This document shows positions 35,001-48,381 of a stretch of 64,000 nt of DNA, piece after piece. A program made the position numbers and the translations under genes. The first letter of the stretch is position 1. The number at the start of each line of letters is the position of its first letter. Under the pieces are notes generated by a model. That model searched no databases. It was not told the origin of the DNA and was given only the letters and a program-made list of their open reading frames with translations. The stretch comes from Toxoplasma gondii ME49 (Eukaryota; Apicomplexa; Conoidasida; Eucoccidiorida; Sarcocystidae), in contig NC_031480.1 of the NCBI RefSeq assembly GCF_000006565.2, positions 6,255,170-6,319,169 on the forward strand, written 5' to 3'.

Positions 35001-38000
35001 CTGGAGTTGCAACACGCTCTCGCAGCAGATCCGGATTTGCTGTGAGACGATACAGCCTACTTAGCTTGTGTCCGGTCGGTACACCACGTCTGTCAACCTC
35101 TGCTTCGATGGTCGCGATGCGAAGGTTAGGATTGCGAACAAGAAGTTTGTACAGCCAGATCTTCCTTAGTAGAGACGATCTCGCGGCAGGAGCGAGCTCC
35201 TTACCTGCCGGAGCTGGCATTACCTTGTTGTCGTTGCCGAACTCCTGAGCGGCCACGATGTACTGATACTTCAGTCGCGCGGTAGACTGCATCCCACACA
35301 AATGAATACACACGACCTACGGGTCACAATAAAGTGTTTTGATTGTAAGACGAGCCAATATTCGCTCGCACAGTAGCTTACATATAAGGACGCTGATCTA
35401 TTACAAAATCCTCTGAGGCTTATCACAGTTGCTACATGTATGCGGAGCAAGTGAACAGGACAGTGCCAAGTGGGTGCGTCGTTTTTTGCTGCCGAAAAAG
35501 CCGATATGATCGAATGTAATCGTGTGAGGCAAAATGTGACCTGAAATGATGCATAATGTAAGCAAAGTGAGTCCTCTAGGCGTTGCATTCGGAATTCGCT
35601 TACCGCAACCGTCGTAGAAAGTTCATACGCAGGAGGAATTTGCAATACTTCAAGCCACAGCTCGGCTTCTGGACTTCGTATCGACTCTAGTTGTCCAAAG
35701 TCAAGGCGATTAAGATCGTGGCACAAATGAAGCGATTCATAAGGCGTTTGCTCCAAGTAGGCCTGCACTCAGGCCACGCACGACCACATACCTGGTATCA
35801 GACCTTGCCTATAAAGTTGGCAGCGAACTACAGTGAACAAGGCCTGGCACAAAAGTGCATGCGCCGCAGTGTTGGATGATCCGCCGCTTTTCATTCAATG
35901 ATGCCAGCATGAATGCTGCGTCTGCATTCGACTATCTTAGGATAAACGTGGTTGCCTCAATTGTTTGCTTTCATTCCCTCGCCGCCTGTCAACACTTGCC
36001 AGATACGCATGAGATTCCTGGGACTCTATAGCGTCAACCGCAAGAGACTTCACCTTGAAAACAAGACCTGGGGCCGGTGGCAGGCTGAAAAATCGACCGC
36101 TCTACAAGGAGCCGTTCTCTCCTCACCGACTTGCGAGGCGCTTACCTGCATCCTGATGGCTCTCTCATGATACATCATGCCGCGAACGGTACGTATAAGG
36201 ACCTGACCTCGATAAGACGCCCACTCCTGCAGAGCCTCGCAAAACCTGTCGTAACTGTACACACACGGAACAGTCGCCACGAGAAAAACCAACACCTGCC
36301 TTGAGAAGCTTGGAAAAGAACCAGTCTCCCCAGAGGCGAATCCTGCAACATTCAGGACCTTTCCCTACGTAGGGCTTCGGGCTGTAGCAATCGGTGCAAC
36401 AGATCCGATGGGTAAGACGTACACTTTCACTCTTACGCCTTACCATTGTATTGAGTATGATGTGGAAGAAATATAAATGAAGGCGGCATCATATGAGTGG
36501 CCAAAAGAAATCCAAGATTGCTTTGGGCACTCGGTTGCAGATTTTCCCGGAGGAGACGCCAAGTATGACGGTAGAACAAACGTCTGCAGCTGGGAATTTC
36601 CCAAGCTGAAACCTGGAGATATGATGGGACTCATAGGACCGGATAGACCAGAAACAGAATGCACCTTATATTTTCTCAATGAATAACGCTTACCGCTGAA
36701 GCAACCCGCTCTGGAGCATTTGAAACCGAACATCGGCGGCTGCCTGCCTTCGTTCCCTCGGGGAATCGGTAACGCGGTTTTCCAGCTCTTGGTGTATGGT
36801 GAACATTTCTTTTTCTCGGTCAACTCGCTCCAGGAAATGCTCGAACTCTGTCTGATGTAGACTCCTAAGCAACTCCATTTTGCTAACACCTTCCTCGGTT
36901 GGCTTTTCCAAGTCCTGCGTAAACAGTCACCCATGACACAGCTGAGGGAGGCAGAGAATTCCACTCAGTGAATAAACATGTCTTGGGCATGCAGAGGTAC
37001 GTATGACTTTAACGGATGTTGAATATCACCTTTTACTAGTTAAGACAGAGCTGATAGTTGTCCGTCGCCAATGAAGCTTCCGGCCATCAGCAGCGTACCT
37101 GCAGGTCAAGTGCTGCCTCTTCGCGATAATAAGGCGTTAACGTCACCATAGAGATCATTTTGTGGATCTCCGGTGATTCTGGCATTTTCATTAGGAGAGA
37201 GTTTGCGAAATGCTTCAGTCTGCAACAACAATAAAGATAGCAAGCCAGTCACCAAAACGAGGACTGGGTTACGCAAGAAGAACGACGATGACCGAGCTCT
37301 AACTTTTGGGGCATGGTTCATCGCTTAGCCCACTTACGTTGCCTCTTTTCCTTAGACTGGTGACAGAGAAGCAGACGGGTAAAGCGGGTTTGTGTCACCA
37401 CACGACGATATTTCTACAAGACCCTCGGCTCCAAGTGTTAACCGCAGTATAATGGAGGAAAGTAACGACACTATGGAGAAAACGGAGGTGCCACCAAAGC
37501 ACCCGACCAAAGCAGCATGACAGTTTGCCTCCAGGATTGACTCTACCCGGTATGCGGAGAAGCAGGGTGCTAGTGGTACCTTCTATCAGCTTCAGTGGTT
37601 GTAAAGTAAGGGTTGCTGGCGCGCAATATGCGAGTCGCTCGACGGAAATACATTTTTACAGCGTGTTCGGTTTTTGCAAGAAGAAGTTTCGAAGCGTCGG
37701 ATTCTTCAGTCTGTGGAAGCAGCGGCCGCTGAATGTTCTCATCAGGCTCCCCAGTAAAGACATCGGCGTCCGCCTCACAGAGAATTGCATGGAGACAACG
37801 ATATTCCGCCATCTGCTCCGCGGTCATGGGCATTAGATCTGAATAAAACGAGAGCCGGGACCAAGAGGCATATAAAAGAGGTGGCACAGCGTTTCTAAAA
37901 TACCGACCAGATGAGCTAGGTCAGAGGTAAAGTCATTGTTGGCGAGTTCGGAATTTGCCATTTTGCCCAGTTGCCAATCACATTTGATGACAAGGTGAAA

Positions 38001-41000
38001 TAACAGTCAACACCGGTTAGGCAGAAAGGGGTCGATGAACTGAGCACTGACTGGTAGTTCTAGCAACCACATCTTAACCCCGATTAGAAAAAGTGCATTA
38101 TGTTTGGCACAGACATATTTTTCACAACCCGTTTGATAATGTCGCTTCTGGGTTGCTCTGCTTACATGGATCATGGCTAATGCTTTCTTCCTGGGCAAGG
38201 TGAAGTTGCTGTGTATGACTCATGATAATCTGGAACTGGCGCACCATGCCATTAACCTCCTCGACCTCGACAGGTTGTGGGAACACTGAAGGCATTGTTT
38301 CTCTGCGTGGCGTGCCGAAGCAGATGTTAATGTTCGTAAGGTATTCTTTGACAGCGTCCGGGAGTTCGGCGGTTACCAGTTTTTCGGGGTCGCTGCTGGG
38401 AAGGAGGACCAGACAAGACAGGCCCTGCAACGAGGCCGAGGCACGGAAGAAAGAAGGAACGTTTCGCTGTGCAAGATTATATGAGCATTCTATTTTTCAT
38501 TCAACTACAGGAAACAACGTCGGGAGAAGGCCTCTCCTGCGACAGCGTATGGGGACTGCAGAGTCACAACACCAGCATCCGTTGCACAGTTTGTCCTTCT
38601 ATTCCAAAACAGCACGTCACCCACCACCCGGTAGCAACACACCTTTTCATCCAAGTGGGACTCCTACCTGTTTTAGCTTCTCGTTGCATTTGTGCAAATC
38701 AGAATCTGCATTCTTTCCCCATGTCCCTGTTCGTTGAAGAACCGTAAACAGGCGATCTAGGACGGGCACCAGATCCTTGAGGGAAATCAGATTGATCCAC
38801 AGAAGCCTGCTTCCATCTTCTTTCAGCTATATTCAGGAGGCGAAAGCGGACATCAGGAGCAGAGAAAAGACGCATCAGACAGACTGGAAATGCCGGGAAG
38901 ACCTCTTCTCTTGTATCTAGTTTGTGAACCGTAGAATTAATGTGTCCGGTTTCGCAAGCCGAGTCGCAGAGTGGGTCTGTGTCTTACCCAGTTCCACAGA
39001 TCCATCATAGCGTCAACCAAGTCAGCGCCGTGCTCGAAATATCTCGCAACATACAGGCAAAGCGCCTCGGCGATTTCGGTACATGCCTCAATGTGAAGAA
39101 GATCTTCAAACCTAGCATGCGCATAATTGGAGAAGCAGCGGGAGTAGTTACATGTACCAACAGGAAAGAAAGGGCAGAACTCGTGCCTCCAGTGATGTGG
39201 GGGCAGACTGCAAGAACCTGGATAACTGCTGCCTCGCAAAATTCATGTGGAGAATAACTTCCTGTCTCAGGTGGAAGAAGTCGCAATGCATTGTCAACGC
39301 ATCCACTGCTTGCCAGCTCGTTTCTGTCCCTGGTTTCTGTCAGAGCACAGAGTACTGACGACTGAATAGTGTCCACAATCAAGACCTCACTCAGGCGTGG
39401 CTGTTTACAGCTAGACGGATTCTCGCGCGCATTGGATAAACATAGACACTATAGTAAATGGGATACTGAATATGCCTGCAGTTATACAGTCCTGTAGTAA
39501 TGTGACTTAAAATAAACAAGAATACGAAATAGGCTTATGCAGCGTGCAATATCACACATCCCCACCCTGATGCTAATTAGATGCTCAAGGCTAGCAAATG
39601 CGCAAGATGCTTCTGAAGTATATCTAAACGCTAGAGTAAGACATACAATTATATGCAGGACAACGTTAATTACAACTAAGAAAGGAAAAATATAGAATGA
39701 ATTCACACTTGAAACACACCGATAAAAGGCAAAACTTGTCCGGAATAGACCCATAGATAAACAGAATACTTTTAAAACCATGTTAACACAATAGAACTTG
39801 GAACGGTAAACAAAGGCTTTTACGATCTCAACCAATAGTCAAACTCGTAGTAGATACCTCCCCCCAGAAACTAGTTTCTTTGAACCCAGGAATCACATTC
39901 CCTTATATGTAACAGGGAGACTAGCTTCTTTTCTTATCCGATTGGTATTGCATGCCCTGAGTAGGAAAGGTAAGGGAAAAATTATCCGCTTTTTAAACAC
40001 AGAAGTTACCTTACCGGTAGGTGAATATTAATTCTAGAGTTTATCTCCTATGACACTGCATAACAAATAAATGGCCGTTCTGCCACTCGTTGACTGTGTT
40101 TACCACGGGGCATTAGAACAGAATCCTGTGTCCTTTGCCGAAAGGTTTGTTACGATACGTACATATGTTGGGGAAAATTATGGTAGAGACTTAGACTATC
40201 GTTGGAGCATATTGTTTCACTCGATAGTCCACGCTGAGTCTGACCATATAGATCACTTTTATTATCCCCGGCTGGTTCAATAAGTCAACATTTTAGCGGG
40301 GAAGTTCGCGGCCATATATAAGCTTAAATGCATATATGCACATAATTAGTTCTTGTACGGCATGTACTTACTTGATATCGCAGTTAAAGTTAAGCCGTCT
40401 TTTCTTTACAGCTTCTACCGTTACATTTAAAAGCATAAAGTTACATTCGACGATTGTATGTGGTCGCTATGGTATAACTCATCGAATAAGCAACGGCGTT
40501 GCTGCATCTAGGATACTCAATATTACTTCGTTTTTGAGATGGAGACAACCGAGTTCTTTAAAATTCCTGTATACCACCAGCTCACTACAGTGATTACGAC
40601 ATATAGAAGTGTTGGAGTTCAATATTCTACCGGCGTTCATGTTTTCTTGGAAGTTGTAGGCATAAGCAATGTTGGATTCGTGAAAACATAGAACCAATCC
40701 GGTAGTAAAATATAAGATGGTAGCTAATGCTCCATAAATGATGTATGTTGCTGGTGTGCAGCACTACCTATAATAATCAAGAAGATCAGATAATAAACCC
40801 ACTTAATCACCCATCCACTGAATGCATTTCGAGTCACTAATTGTTGACGAATTAACATTCCGCACCAAAGCTCGAATCTCAGATATGAATCCCAGATTAA
40901 TAAAGGACGACATATATACTAATCAACCACCGGTTTTGGATGGATTTACTTTTAACGATGCATAACGTACTAGAATATTCCTTGCAGATACGATGCAAAT

Positions 41001-44000
41001 AGAGAGCTCTGATAATAAGGAACAGAGGAAATGCTACTCATCTTAAGTGGTGATAGACTCATAGATTTGTCGTACAAGCACTCAACTGGTTATTGAGAGA
41101 CAGTCGCGAGCCCAACGCCGTAACTTCGTAATCTCAATGTTCTGCGATAGAACCATAACTCAATGATATTTACACAGTTCAACCCTGTATTGTCCAACTC
41201 AGTTAAATAGTATGAAGTTTTCAAGAACACATGTTGACGGCTGTATCAGTCGCCTTTGGAAATACGGGCCTGAAGGCTTGCCTGGGGTCCTGATGGTCTG
41301 GATCGTCAGATAGATGCTCGCGGAAGAATTGTCGAGCGATGTGAGCCTTGGAGCCAAAACGTGCCATGCTGTCGTTGATTTGGTGGTGAAAGATCTCGCA
41401 CTTCTTAAGGAAGCCGAGTACTACATCACAGTAACAGTAGACTGGCAGCCGGAAAGTTGATCTGTTCCACTGAATAAAAGGTTCTCGCCGAGGTAGACGC
41501 TGAAAGGAACACATCATATCTCTCACACGAAATAGTTTTTCTTGTGTGTCCCGGCGGTATTTTAGAAATTGTTGTCAACTACCTGACAGGCAATTCGGGG
41601 ATTTCGCTGTTATTCTGCCGAACGTTGGTTCCAGAGTCGGACTCCCGGAGTGCATCTATCGGGAGACCACCTCCAGATTCTCTGTGTTAATCACGGGCTT
41701 GCTTCCGGTTTCGTTGAAATGCACTCGAACTGGCCGTGATCGCATCGTGTTCTTGACGTCTTGATATCCCCAAGTGTAGTGTCTTCATTGCGAATGGAAA
41801 GCAAACTCCACTATGACAAACGCAGAGGGTGTAAAGTGAGAGGACTCACCGTCAGTGACCAATCCCCATTCCTGATCGCAAGGAGCGGGAGCTCATTGAA
41901 GCAAAGTTTTTCTGCCTCAGCATTCGAAATGATGTCTTCCAACCTCCAACTGCGAACTACCTCATTCCAGAGGAAGCCGAATCGTTTCCGCGCGATTGCA
42001 CGATCATCGACGCATTCGCCGCGGACAGCACGGCTGCAGCAGCCGAACAGTCAAGAGAACCCAGAAGATATTTCGACAATGGGGGCTCGCAATCGGCGGT
42101 GTACGAATGACAGCGAAAACCCATTTCACTGTAGGAAGAGCATGTTTTGCCCGGATGGGCTGCATACGTTGCTTGGCTGCCGCTCTCAGGAAGTGTAAGA
42201 TCTAATGCTGAGTGAGAACGTATTTCCCACACAATCTCGTGGATATCACTCCTCTCAGCGGCACTGTGTCCACTAGCAGCTCCGTGCATATTTCTGCGAA
42301 TTCGTCACCATCCGCCTGTGTCTGGCTGACTTCCTCTCCTCCCTGCACGACATGGGATGAATTTCTTACTTTGCTAGTGAGGCAGTCCGCAGTAGAGGAA
42401 CCTATTCGGTAGGCAAGTAAGATATGAAAAAACAATCTTCTTTTAGGGAGGCACTGGCACGAAAAAAATGTGGCAGGATGTGGGTGCGAAAAACAACACG
42501 AAACAAAATCGTGAAGCTGAAGGGACGTTGTCGCCTCTCTGTCATGGTTTCATCTGCATCCATGCCAGCGAGAACTGTTCGCCTGCGAAGCGGTGGCAGT
42601 TACCGTTTCCTAGTATCGTCACAACAGCAGTACGAAATAAACAGAAGTATCACAAGCGCCTTCATGAAAACAGCGCTACAATCTATCCCAAACCCCCCAT
42701 TCAACGGGCCCCCATCTCGCGCTGCCTCAAGGCCTCTCTCTTTGATTAAAGCTACCACCTGTCCCGCCGTTTGACTCACGAGTATCACGACGTGGAATGT
42801 CACCCACACGTTGGTGCGGACCTCATCATGGGAGTACTTTGAGACCACATAGAATGAGCACAAAGATCCGAAAGGATTGTTCGGGAAGGGGGGTCCGAGT
42901 GCATCCCCACATCGAGTGTCACCGGACAGGACGCCTTGATCAACGAAGTGGCAACATATTTTCCGGTCCGGCAAAAACATGACGTAGAATAATACAGAAA
43001 CAGGTATGCTCTGCTCCGATGCAACGCATCGTATACACCGTCACACATCCGGGTTACACGGAAAAGGCAGAAGCACACGCCTACCATGTTCCGATAGGGG
43101 TCCTTGCAATTCTGATACTGCACCTTCGTTGAGCTTCGCTGCGGAGACCCAGCACGGCTGTCTACGGTAGTGATAGGGCCTTCAGCTTTCACTGAGTCCA
43201 CTCGGGAAAAGGCTCGACGCATGCTTTCCCTTCTATCAAGTTTGGGTCGTTGGCTGATGGCACGATCTTCCTCTGCGCGCAAAAGACTGCTGACAAGTTT
43301 TGCAGTGCAAATACATTGGCGAGGCAGCTTCGCAGTACTGCACCTCAAAGTGTTGACATCTGCGCCCAGGTGCAAACGAACTCCTACAACAGTAGTCCAC
43401 GGTGCTGTAGTGACAAACACCCCCCTCATCATTTGCTTCAAGCTGCCCACCGGTGGTCAGTGTTTGTCTGCCAAACACTATTACCTACTTTCTCCGGGGC
43501 GTAAGGTTTGCTTGAGCAGCGAAGCGACATCAAAAGCAGGCGCAGAAGATAGAACTGGTAACAGTCGCTTTTGAATTTTCCGGGAGCTCTTGAAGAATCC
43601 CACCCTTCTCCAGCATCCATCCAGGCTTCCGTATATCGCGCCAGCTAAGAGAAAGAAGATCTGACATCCACATGGCACAGGGTACGTCCGTCAACAACGT
43701 TTCAACTCGACAGTGGAGTCGCCCTGGAAGGTACGAAACAGATTGACACTTTCACACAAGAGAAGCATTACACCAGATGATGTAGTTCTCAAGGGCGCAT
43801 GCACGTGGCGAGTCCCGGGGACGGCGTTCTTCCTCCCAGACGCCTGCTAACAGAAAGCTGAAGGCAAATTCGAGGCAGAGGAAAAAGTTGCTGACCATCG
43901 AAAGAGGCAGGGTAATTCCCTCACCTGTAAATCGAAAAGCCATATGAGGAAGGCGGGAGTCCAAAGCACCGTTTTCAGCATTGTCGGCGACCTTTCAATG

Positions 44001-47000
44001 AAGCCAGTCATAGAACCCATAATGTAAGGCCTTGCAATTGCCAGCTCAATGTGTTTTGTTGCCTCAACCAAGGATGGAAGAGCACAAAAGAGCCAGTAGC
44101 TCGTTTTCAGGGCTATGACAGGAATCCAGAAAAGAATGTATCGAGCCTGCCGAAGTCGCACAGAGGCAGAGACACTTTACGAAGCCTCATCGTGCACAGA
44201 ATGGGCATGGTCGGATGCTTGTCAGTGCACTACCAGCAACTGCAGCGCATGGGAAGCCAACAGAAACGGAGATTGAAGCCATTATCGCTGAGGAGTGGAT
44301 TTTGCAGTACGTCGCCAATTCCGTTTCCTTTGAGCGACACTTGTGCATACACAGCGGGTCAGCACGATTCGAAAATAACATCACTAGGACGGTACCGCGT
44401 CTCACCACGTGGCCGATGTCTTCAGCAAGCAATGGCGTATTGCCCGTGAATGTCGACGGCTTGACAATGTAGCTCACGAATGGCAGTCTCCAAAGTAGGT
44501 GAAATACAGGCATTTGTCCTTTGACCCGGACGAAAAGATAATAATGCAGACCATGAGCAAAGTAGAAAAACAAGTACGCCGCCCCAACTGTGCCTGAATC
44601 AATCACAGCAAAAACACCCTACTGTCAGAAATGCAAGAACAGCGAGAGGTTGCTGTGCACGCGGGCCCACTAAAGAAATCGGTTGAGAACTCCCTGTTGT
44701 CAAACCAGAATAACTGCTCTGAACCTTTGTCACTGCTACGACTGCCACTCTAGACTGTCTTGGAGAGGGAAACCCACCACGAGTATCTCCTACCGTTCCA
44801 GTGGAGGAGTGGAGACTGCATGCCCTCGATTTCGACGACGGCGCAGACAACAGCAAAGAATATGATGCGCGTCAGACTGACAACATTGTCTTGGAAGAAA
44901 AACTGCCAAAAGTGCTGCTTTCTAAGAGCTCGCCAGTTGAGGAGGATCAGATCGAAGAGAGGTCCCAGAGCGTGCAGGACAACAGAAGTCACCACGGTTC
45001 GGTTCCACGTGAACGCCAGCTCTGCTGTAGATTCTGCATCAAACCACAGAGATGCACGAAACGTATGAGTGTTTGGTTACCAGCTGATGAATTTGTTGCC
45101 CATCGCCACATGCAGTGGAATCCACTGTAGTGATATGGTGAAAGCACTGAAAAAAATTCTCCAACTCGTTTGTGCTGGTCCCCGTGACAAGGCCATGCAG
45201 ATGTGCGTACATCACGTAGGTCAAATAGTGCTTGCATACAGGATGGTATGTCGACATAACCTATAACACAGTTGAAAAGGGTTCACAGACCGGCATACAT
45301 AGAAGCGCTCGTGACTGTTGGAGAAGGACTTAGTAGTGCCTCTTAGATCGGGACGACAGATGAGCTCTCCGAACTGCTGCCACGACTTCGGGGTCGCGTC
45401 ATGCTCGATCCTATGTCACTGGAAACATGCAGGGACCTGAAGAACATATTTCTTCAAATCCAAGGTTCACGGAAGCATTGAAATAACTGGAATAGTGTGG
45501 CGAGCGCAGACATACCATCATCGACGACTGCCTTGAGGAAAAACAGAAGAGAGAAGGTGACGCCGTGCCAGGCAATAACTCGCCAGAAGCTCCTAAGAAC
45601 CTGAAGATACACCGGCACATGCTGCACACATGAGCACACACGAGAATAGCTTCTTCAATAAGAGTCCGCCGCTTCATTTTGTGATGTCATGTGCAGCCCT
45701 CGCCTGTCCAGCTCATTGATGTGGCTGGTATTTGCTTGACATATCCGATGGGCTTCTTTTTGGTGCAACACCCTTTCCCACTACACAGGGCCGGCGCTTC
45801 TACCAGGACAGTCCCCTGAATATTTTTGCATGTTGCTACAACGTTAATACGCGAGTCACTATGCGAGAGACAAAATGGAGAAAACCGACCTGCAGCAAAA
45901 TCATCAACTTCCACACGGGACAACGGAGCATAGCACACGCAAGGTAAGCGACACCGGCATACAGAGGAAGTTGAACTTTCTTGAGTGATGTGTATGAACA
46001 AAGAGCGAATCTCGCCGCCACAGGGAGTTTTTCCCAACGCCATATAAGGATATCTATGTTATCTGTGTACCTGTAAGTAGGTCCGCCGCTCCATAAACGT
46101 CTTTATTCCTTCACTTGGTTTCGTTCCGTTTAAGAGCTTGTGAACAAACATGTTTAGATTCTCCCGGGTGAATGAGAGTCGGGGGCCTCCAGAGGTTCCA
46201 GGACGGTCCTCCGCTATAGAAGCATCCATGTGCCATGACTGTGAACGAGTCGCTGCCTCCCGCCTTTCGTTCAGAGCAGCAGCTCTTTCCTTCCGCAGGA
46301 GCGAAACCGCTGCTCGCTCCCAGAAAACCTCGTTGATGTCGTCGTACAGGAGCCTCCCACCATGATCAGGCGACCGCAGTGTACTAGCAAGATACCTGAA
46401 AAAGCCAGTTTCAGGGAGTGTTTGGTGACAACCCCCGTGGATGCTGTAGGATACCATAAGCATCGTATCATGGTGGGGCTAGGACTGTTACCACAGGGGG
46501 ACAACAAACTCATCATCCTGCACTTTTGTCTGAAGAGCACCCGTGACCCACCCCAATGATGTGGCGGTAGCTCAGGATAGGTACGTTTACCCCTGTAGTA
46601 TCCGAAAGGTGCACGTGAGGCTTACCATTGTTCGTCACGTATTCTTTGCAGAACATCTCTGATGAGGTCGACGAACTCTTCCTCTGCTTTAAACTCGGGG
46701 TCCCAGGCCATACACATCCAGTGGAAAAGCCAGCAAAGTAGCTCCGGTGTATGCCGAAGGTTAGCCGCCTCTCCCCACAAGAGCTTGAATAACGCTACCT
46801 CGTACATCATCTGCTGTGCTTCCTGGCGCAGTGCCGCTGAGAACAGCACTGTTTTAGCTCCCCCTGCATCACGCAGAAGATAGTGAATTTTTCCGCTACC
46901 GTTTCCCGGTTCAAAGAGCCTGCATCTGAATCAGAAAAATCTTTACCATCATAGCTTTCTTAACGTGGCAGCGGTAAATGCCAGCTGGGAACTTTAACGA

Positions 47001-48381
47001 CGTACACAAGAAAGCATGAAGCGTACAAGTATGTTAAAATTTACTGATAGCGTGATGTCTCGTCTACAACGACTGTTATGCATTCAAGAAAGTGAGGGAC
47101 GCACGGGCCAGATGGTAGTCATGACCGTGAAAGGTAACTCTCCACGAAACTGCCACTGATAGCGCTTGCTCTGCTACTTGGTCCTCGTTTTTATCCTGAA
47201 CTAATATTCTCCTTCACTCAGGAAAACGGAGGTGTCAACGAGTGAGGCCCTCGAACAGGATGACTCCATTTGATCTTACGCGTTGACTGCTGGTGAACGC
47301 TCCACGATTTGCAGGGCTGAAAACACCTTTAAATCTACATCGACTTATGGAAAAGACTCGATAGTTGCAGGTGGTATCCTTGTTATATCTTCAATTTCGT
47401 GTCATGGGTATACTTGTGCTTACCAGGTGGAGTTTCTTTGCATCCCATGACCGTCACGTCTGTGAGCGGTGTATCGTTAGGTCCTCCAGAACAGTAGCCC
47501 TCACTCATCCATGGTGGTTTCTGCCATGGGAACGGTTCTTCGCCTAAATAATCGCACCACTTGTAATAATTTGAAAACAGTCTGTTGTGATATTCGGTAA
47601 GAGCAAGCAAAAGGATATCCGGACCGACGATTTGGCTTTTTGGAGGGGTTTCTCGTAGGCATAAATTGAGCAGCTGGACGGCGACATCTTCTAACTGGTT
47701 ATACAAGTTGTCCGTTTGAAATCGGTATTGCCTTTTTACAACAAACCAAATGGTTTGTTCGATCACGTAAGCTCCAATAGGCCGCTTGAGCAATGCCTGA
47801 GGACTCTGAACAGAAACATACGCGTACTTGACCATCTTGACCATGACACTTTCTGTCTCGAATGCCCGGTGAACTGAACCATGTGGCAGGTTACATCGTG
47901 CATCCGACCACGCACATCGAGTTTTACGCGAACAGCGGAAGAGAAAAACTCTACCATATCCGAAACCTACACACGACGAACCAGTAAACTACTACTAGTT
48001 GATTTCCCAGCGAGGGATCCGCTTAACAAAAAGCCGGTCTGTTACCTCATACAAACGTAATTGTCGGCGGTAGTCCTCAGCTGTCACACCGTACTTTTCG
48101 GCGTAAAGTCGTGAGTCTGATCGGAAAAGGAAATTCAGGATCTCGCGAAGGCACGTAGAGTTCTTCTCTGCCCATGTGTCATCCACGCCTCCTGACGAAC
48201 CCCTCGTGTAAGCATCATCATCCTCGTCTCCGCGGTCAACACGTGGAGGGGGGTGGTGGTCCAAAACTTTGCTGTTGTAAAGGTTGTGTCCGTCAATCAC
48301 TACAATGTTTGTTTTGGTCTGACGTTCTGGGACTCGTGCAGGTACTGACGAGTAGCCATATGCCGGGGAAGAGTTCACCAT
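29021..48381 (-). CDS. 1,3-beta-glucan synthase (FKS1 / callose synthase family), about 30 exons
   Basis: It polymerises UDP-glucose into beta-1,3-glucan at a membrane. Phase-checked exons: 48381-48046, 47805-47424, 46863-46626, 46395-46071, 45600-45516, 45033-44794, 44593-44406, 44146-43925, 43660-43489, 43383-43085; unresolved exon(s); 42033-41850, 41499-41231, 39111-38988, 38424-38166, 37838-37580, 37219-37099, 36914-36694, 36254-36146, 35762-35604, 35286-32838, 32508-32396, 32204-32040, 31696-31462, 31244-31047, 30560-30382, 30188-30027, 29906-29755, 29623-29312, 29201-29021. FKS motifs in order: LLWGEAANLRHTPELLCWLF; LWNEVVRSWRLEDIIS; LKHFANSL with TPYYREE; WASYRGQ with RTVRGMMYHERA; GKPENQNHAMIFTR; RMHYGHPDVFDR; NLSEDVFAGFN; GKGRDVGLQQV; KYQETGRGFV; PFLFNP; and KIQTRILFN at the end. 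Multiple spans flank the catalytic core. The total is about 2,800 residues, longer than usual because of one large insertion. Coccidian oocyst walls contain this glucan, so a sexual-stage role is likely (inference). Confidence 0.93.
33079..35031 (-). other. ~650-residue disordered insertion within the glucan synthase catalytic domain
   Basis: Within the single exon 35286-32838, family sequence NPNLRIATIEAEVDRRG is followed by a long Ser/Arg/Glu-rich, low-complexity stretch before the family resumes at AVYTVRLPLVLDEKGEPWAR and GKPENQNHAMIF. In plant and fungal enzymes these two blocks are separated by a short linker. The insert has no intron, no frameshift and no recognised domain. It includes FADRVAMFEELFGKKARR near its end (about 33180-33235). 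Confidence 0.85.
39482..39835 (-). pseudogene. possible degraded mitochondrial cytochrome b fragment (NUMT)
   Basis: A 117-codon hydrophobic minus-strand frame inside the AT-rich intron. A stretch reading SFYIFPFLVVINVVLHIIVC resembles the cytochrome b block that ends its GG...R...F..PF segment and continues into the helix with L-H. Spacing from a preceding Gly to PF (about 22-24 residues) is also similar. Coccidian nuclear genomes are known to carry scattered mitochondrial fragments. Only a weak by-eye match; the frame may be chance. Confidence 0.25.
40500..40690 (+). repeat. diverged interspersed repeat, partner of 11320-11500
   Basis: See the partner copy on the opposite strand at 11320-11500. 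Shared ordered blocks include CTAGGATACT, AGACAACCGAGTTCTTTA and GTGTTGGAGTTCAA. It lies within the AT-rich intron of the glucan synthase gene. Confidence 0.5.
42034..43084 (-). other. glucan synthase segment with unresolved exon structure
   Basis: Exon 43383-43085 ends in phase 0 and exon 42033-41850 must be entered in phase 2, so at least one coding exon lies here. Candidates are frames within 42980-42780 (a hydrophobic stretch) and 42400-42200 (DEFAEICTELLVDTVPLRGV). This part of the family is variable, so homology gives no help. Confidence 0.55.

Larger units (their letters stand above)
39112..41230. other. 2.1 kb AT-rich intron of the glucan synthase gene
   Basis: Between exons 41499-41231 and 39111-38988 the phases match (2 to 2) across this intron. 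From about 39440 to 41200 the sequence is clearly richer in A+T than its surroundings, with many stops. It contains the repeat shared with 11320-11500 and a reading frame with faint cytochrome b character. It looks like inserted foreign or organellar DNA rather than ordinary intron sequence. Confidence 0.65.

Noticed and set aside
33012..35248. Plus-strand ORFs opposite the glucan synthase insertion (up to 181 codons)
   Set aside because: Shadows of the long minus-strand frame, which is anchored by family motifs on both sides.
30000..48381. Several separate membrane protein genes instead of one glucan synthase
   Set aside because: FKS/callose synthase motifs occur in family order on one strand with matching splice phases from 48381 to 29021, so a single gene explains them.
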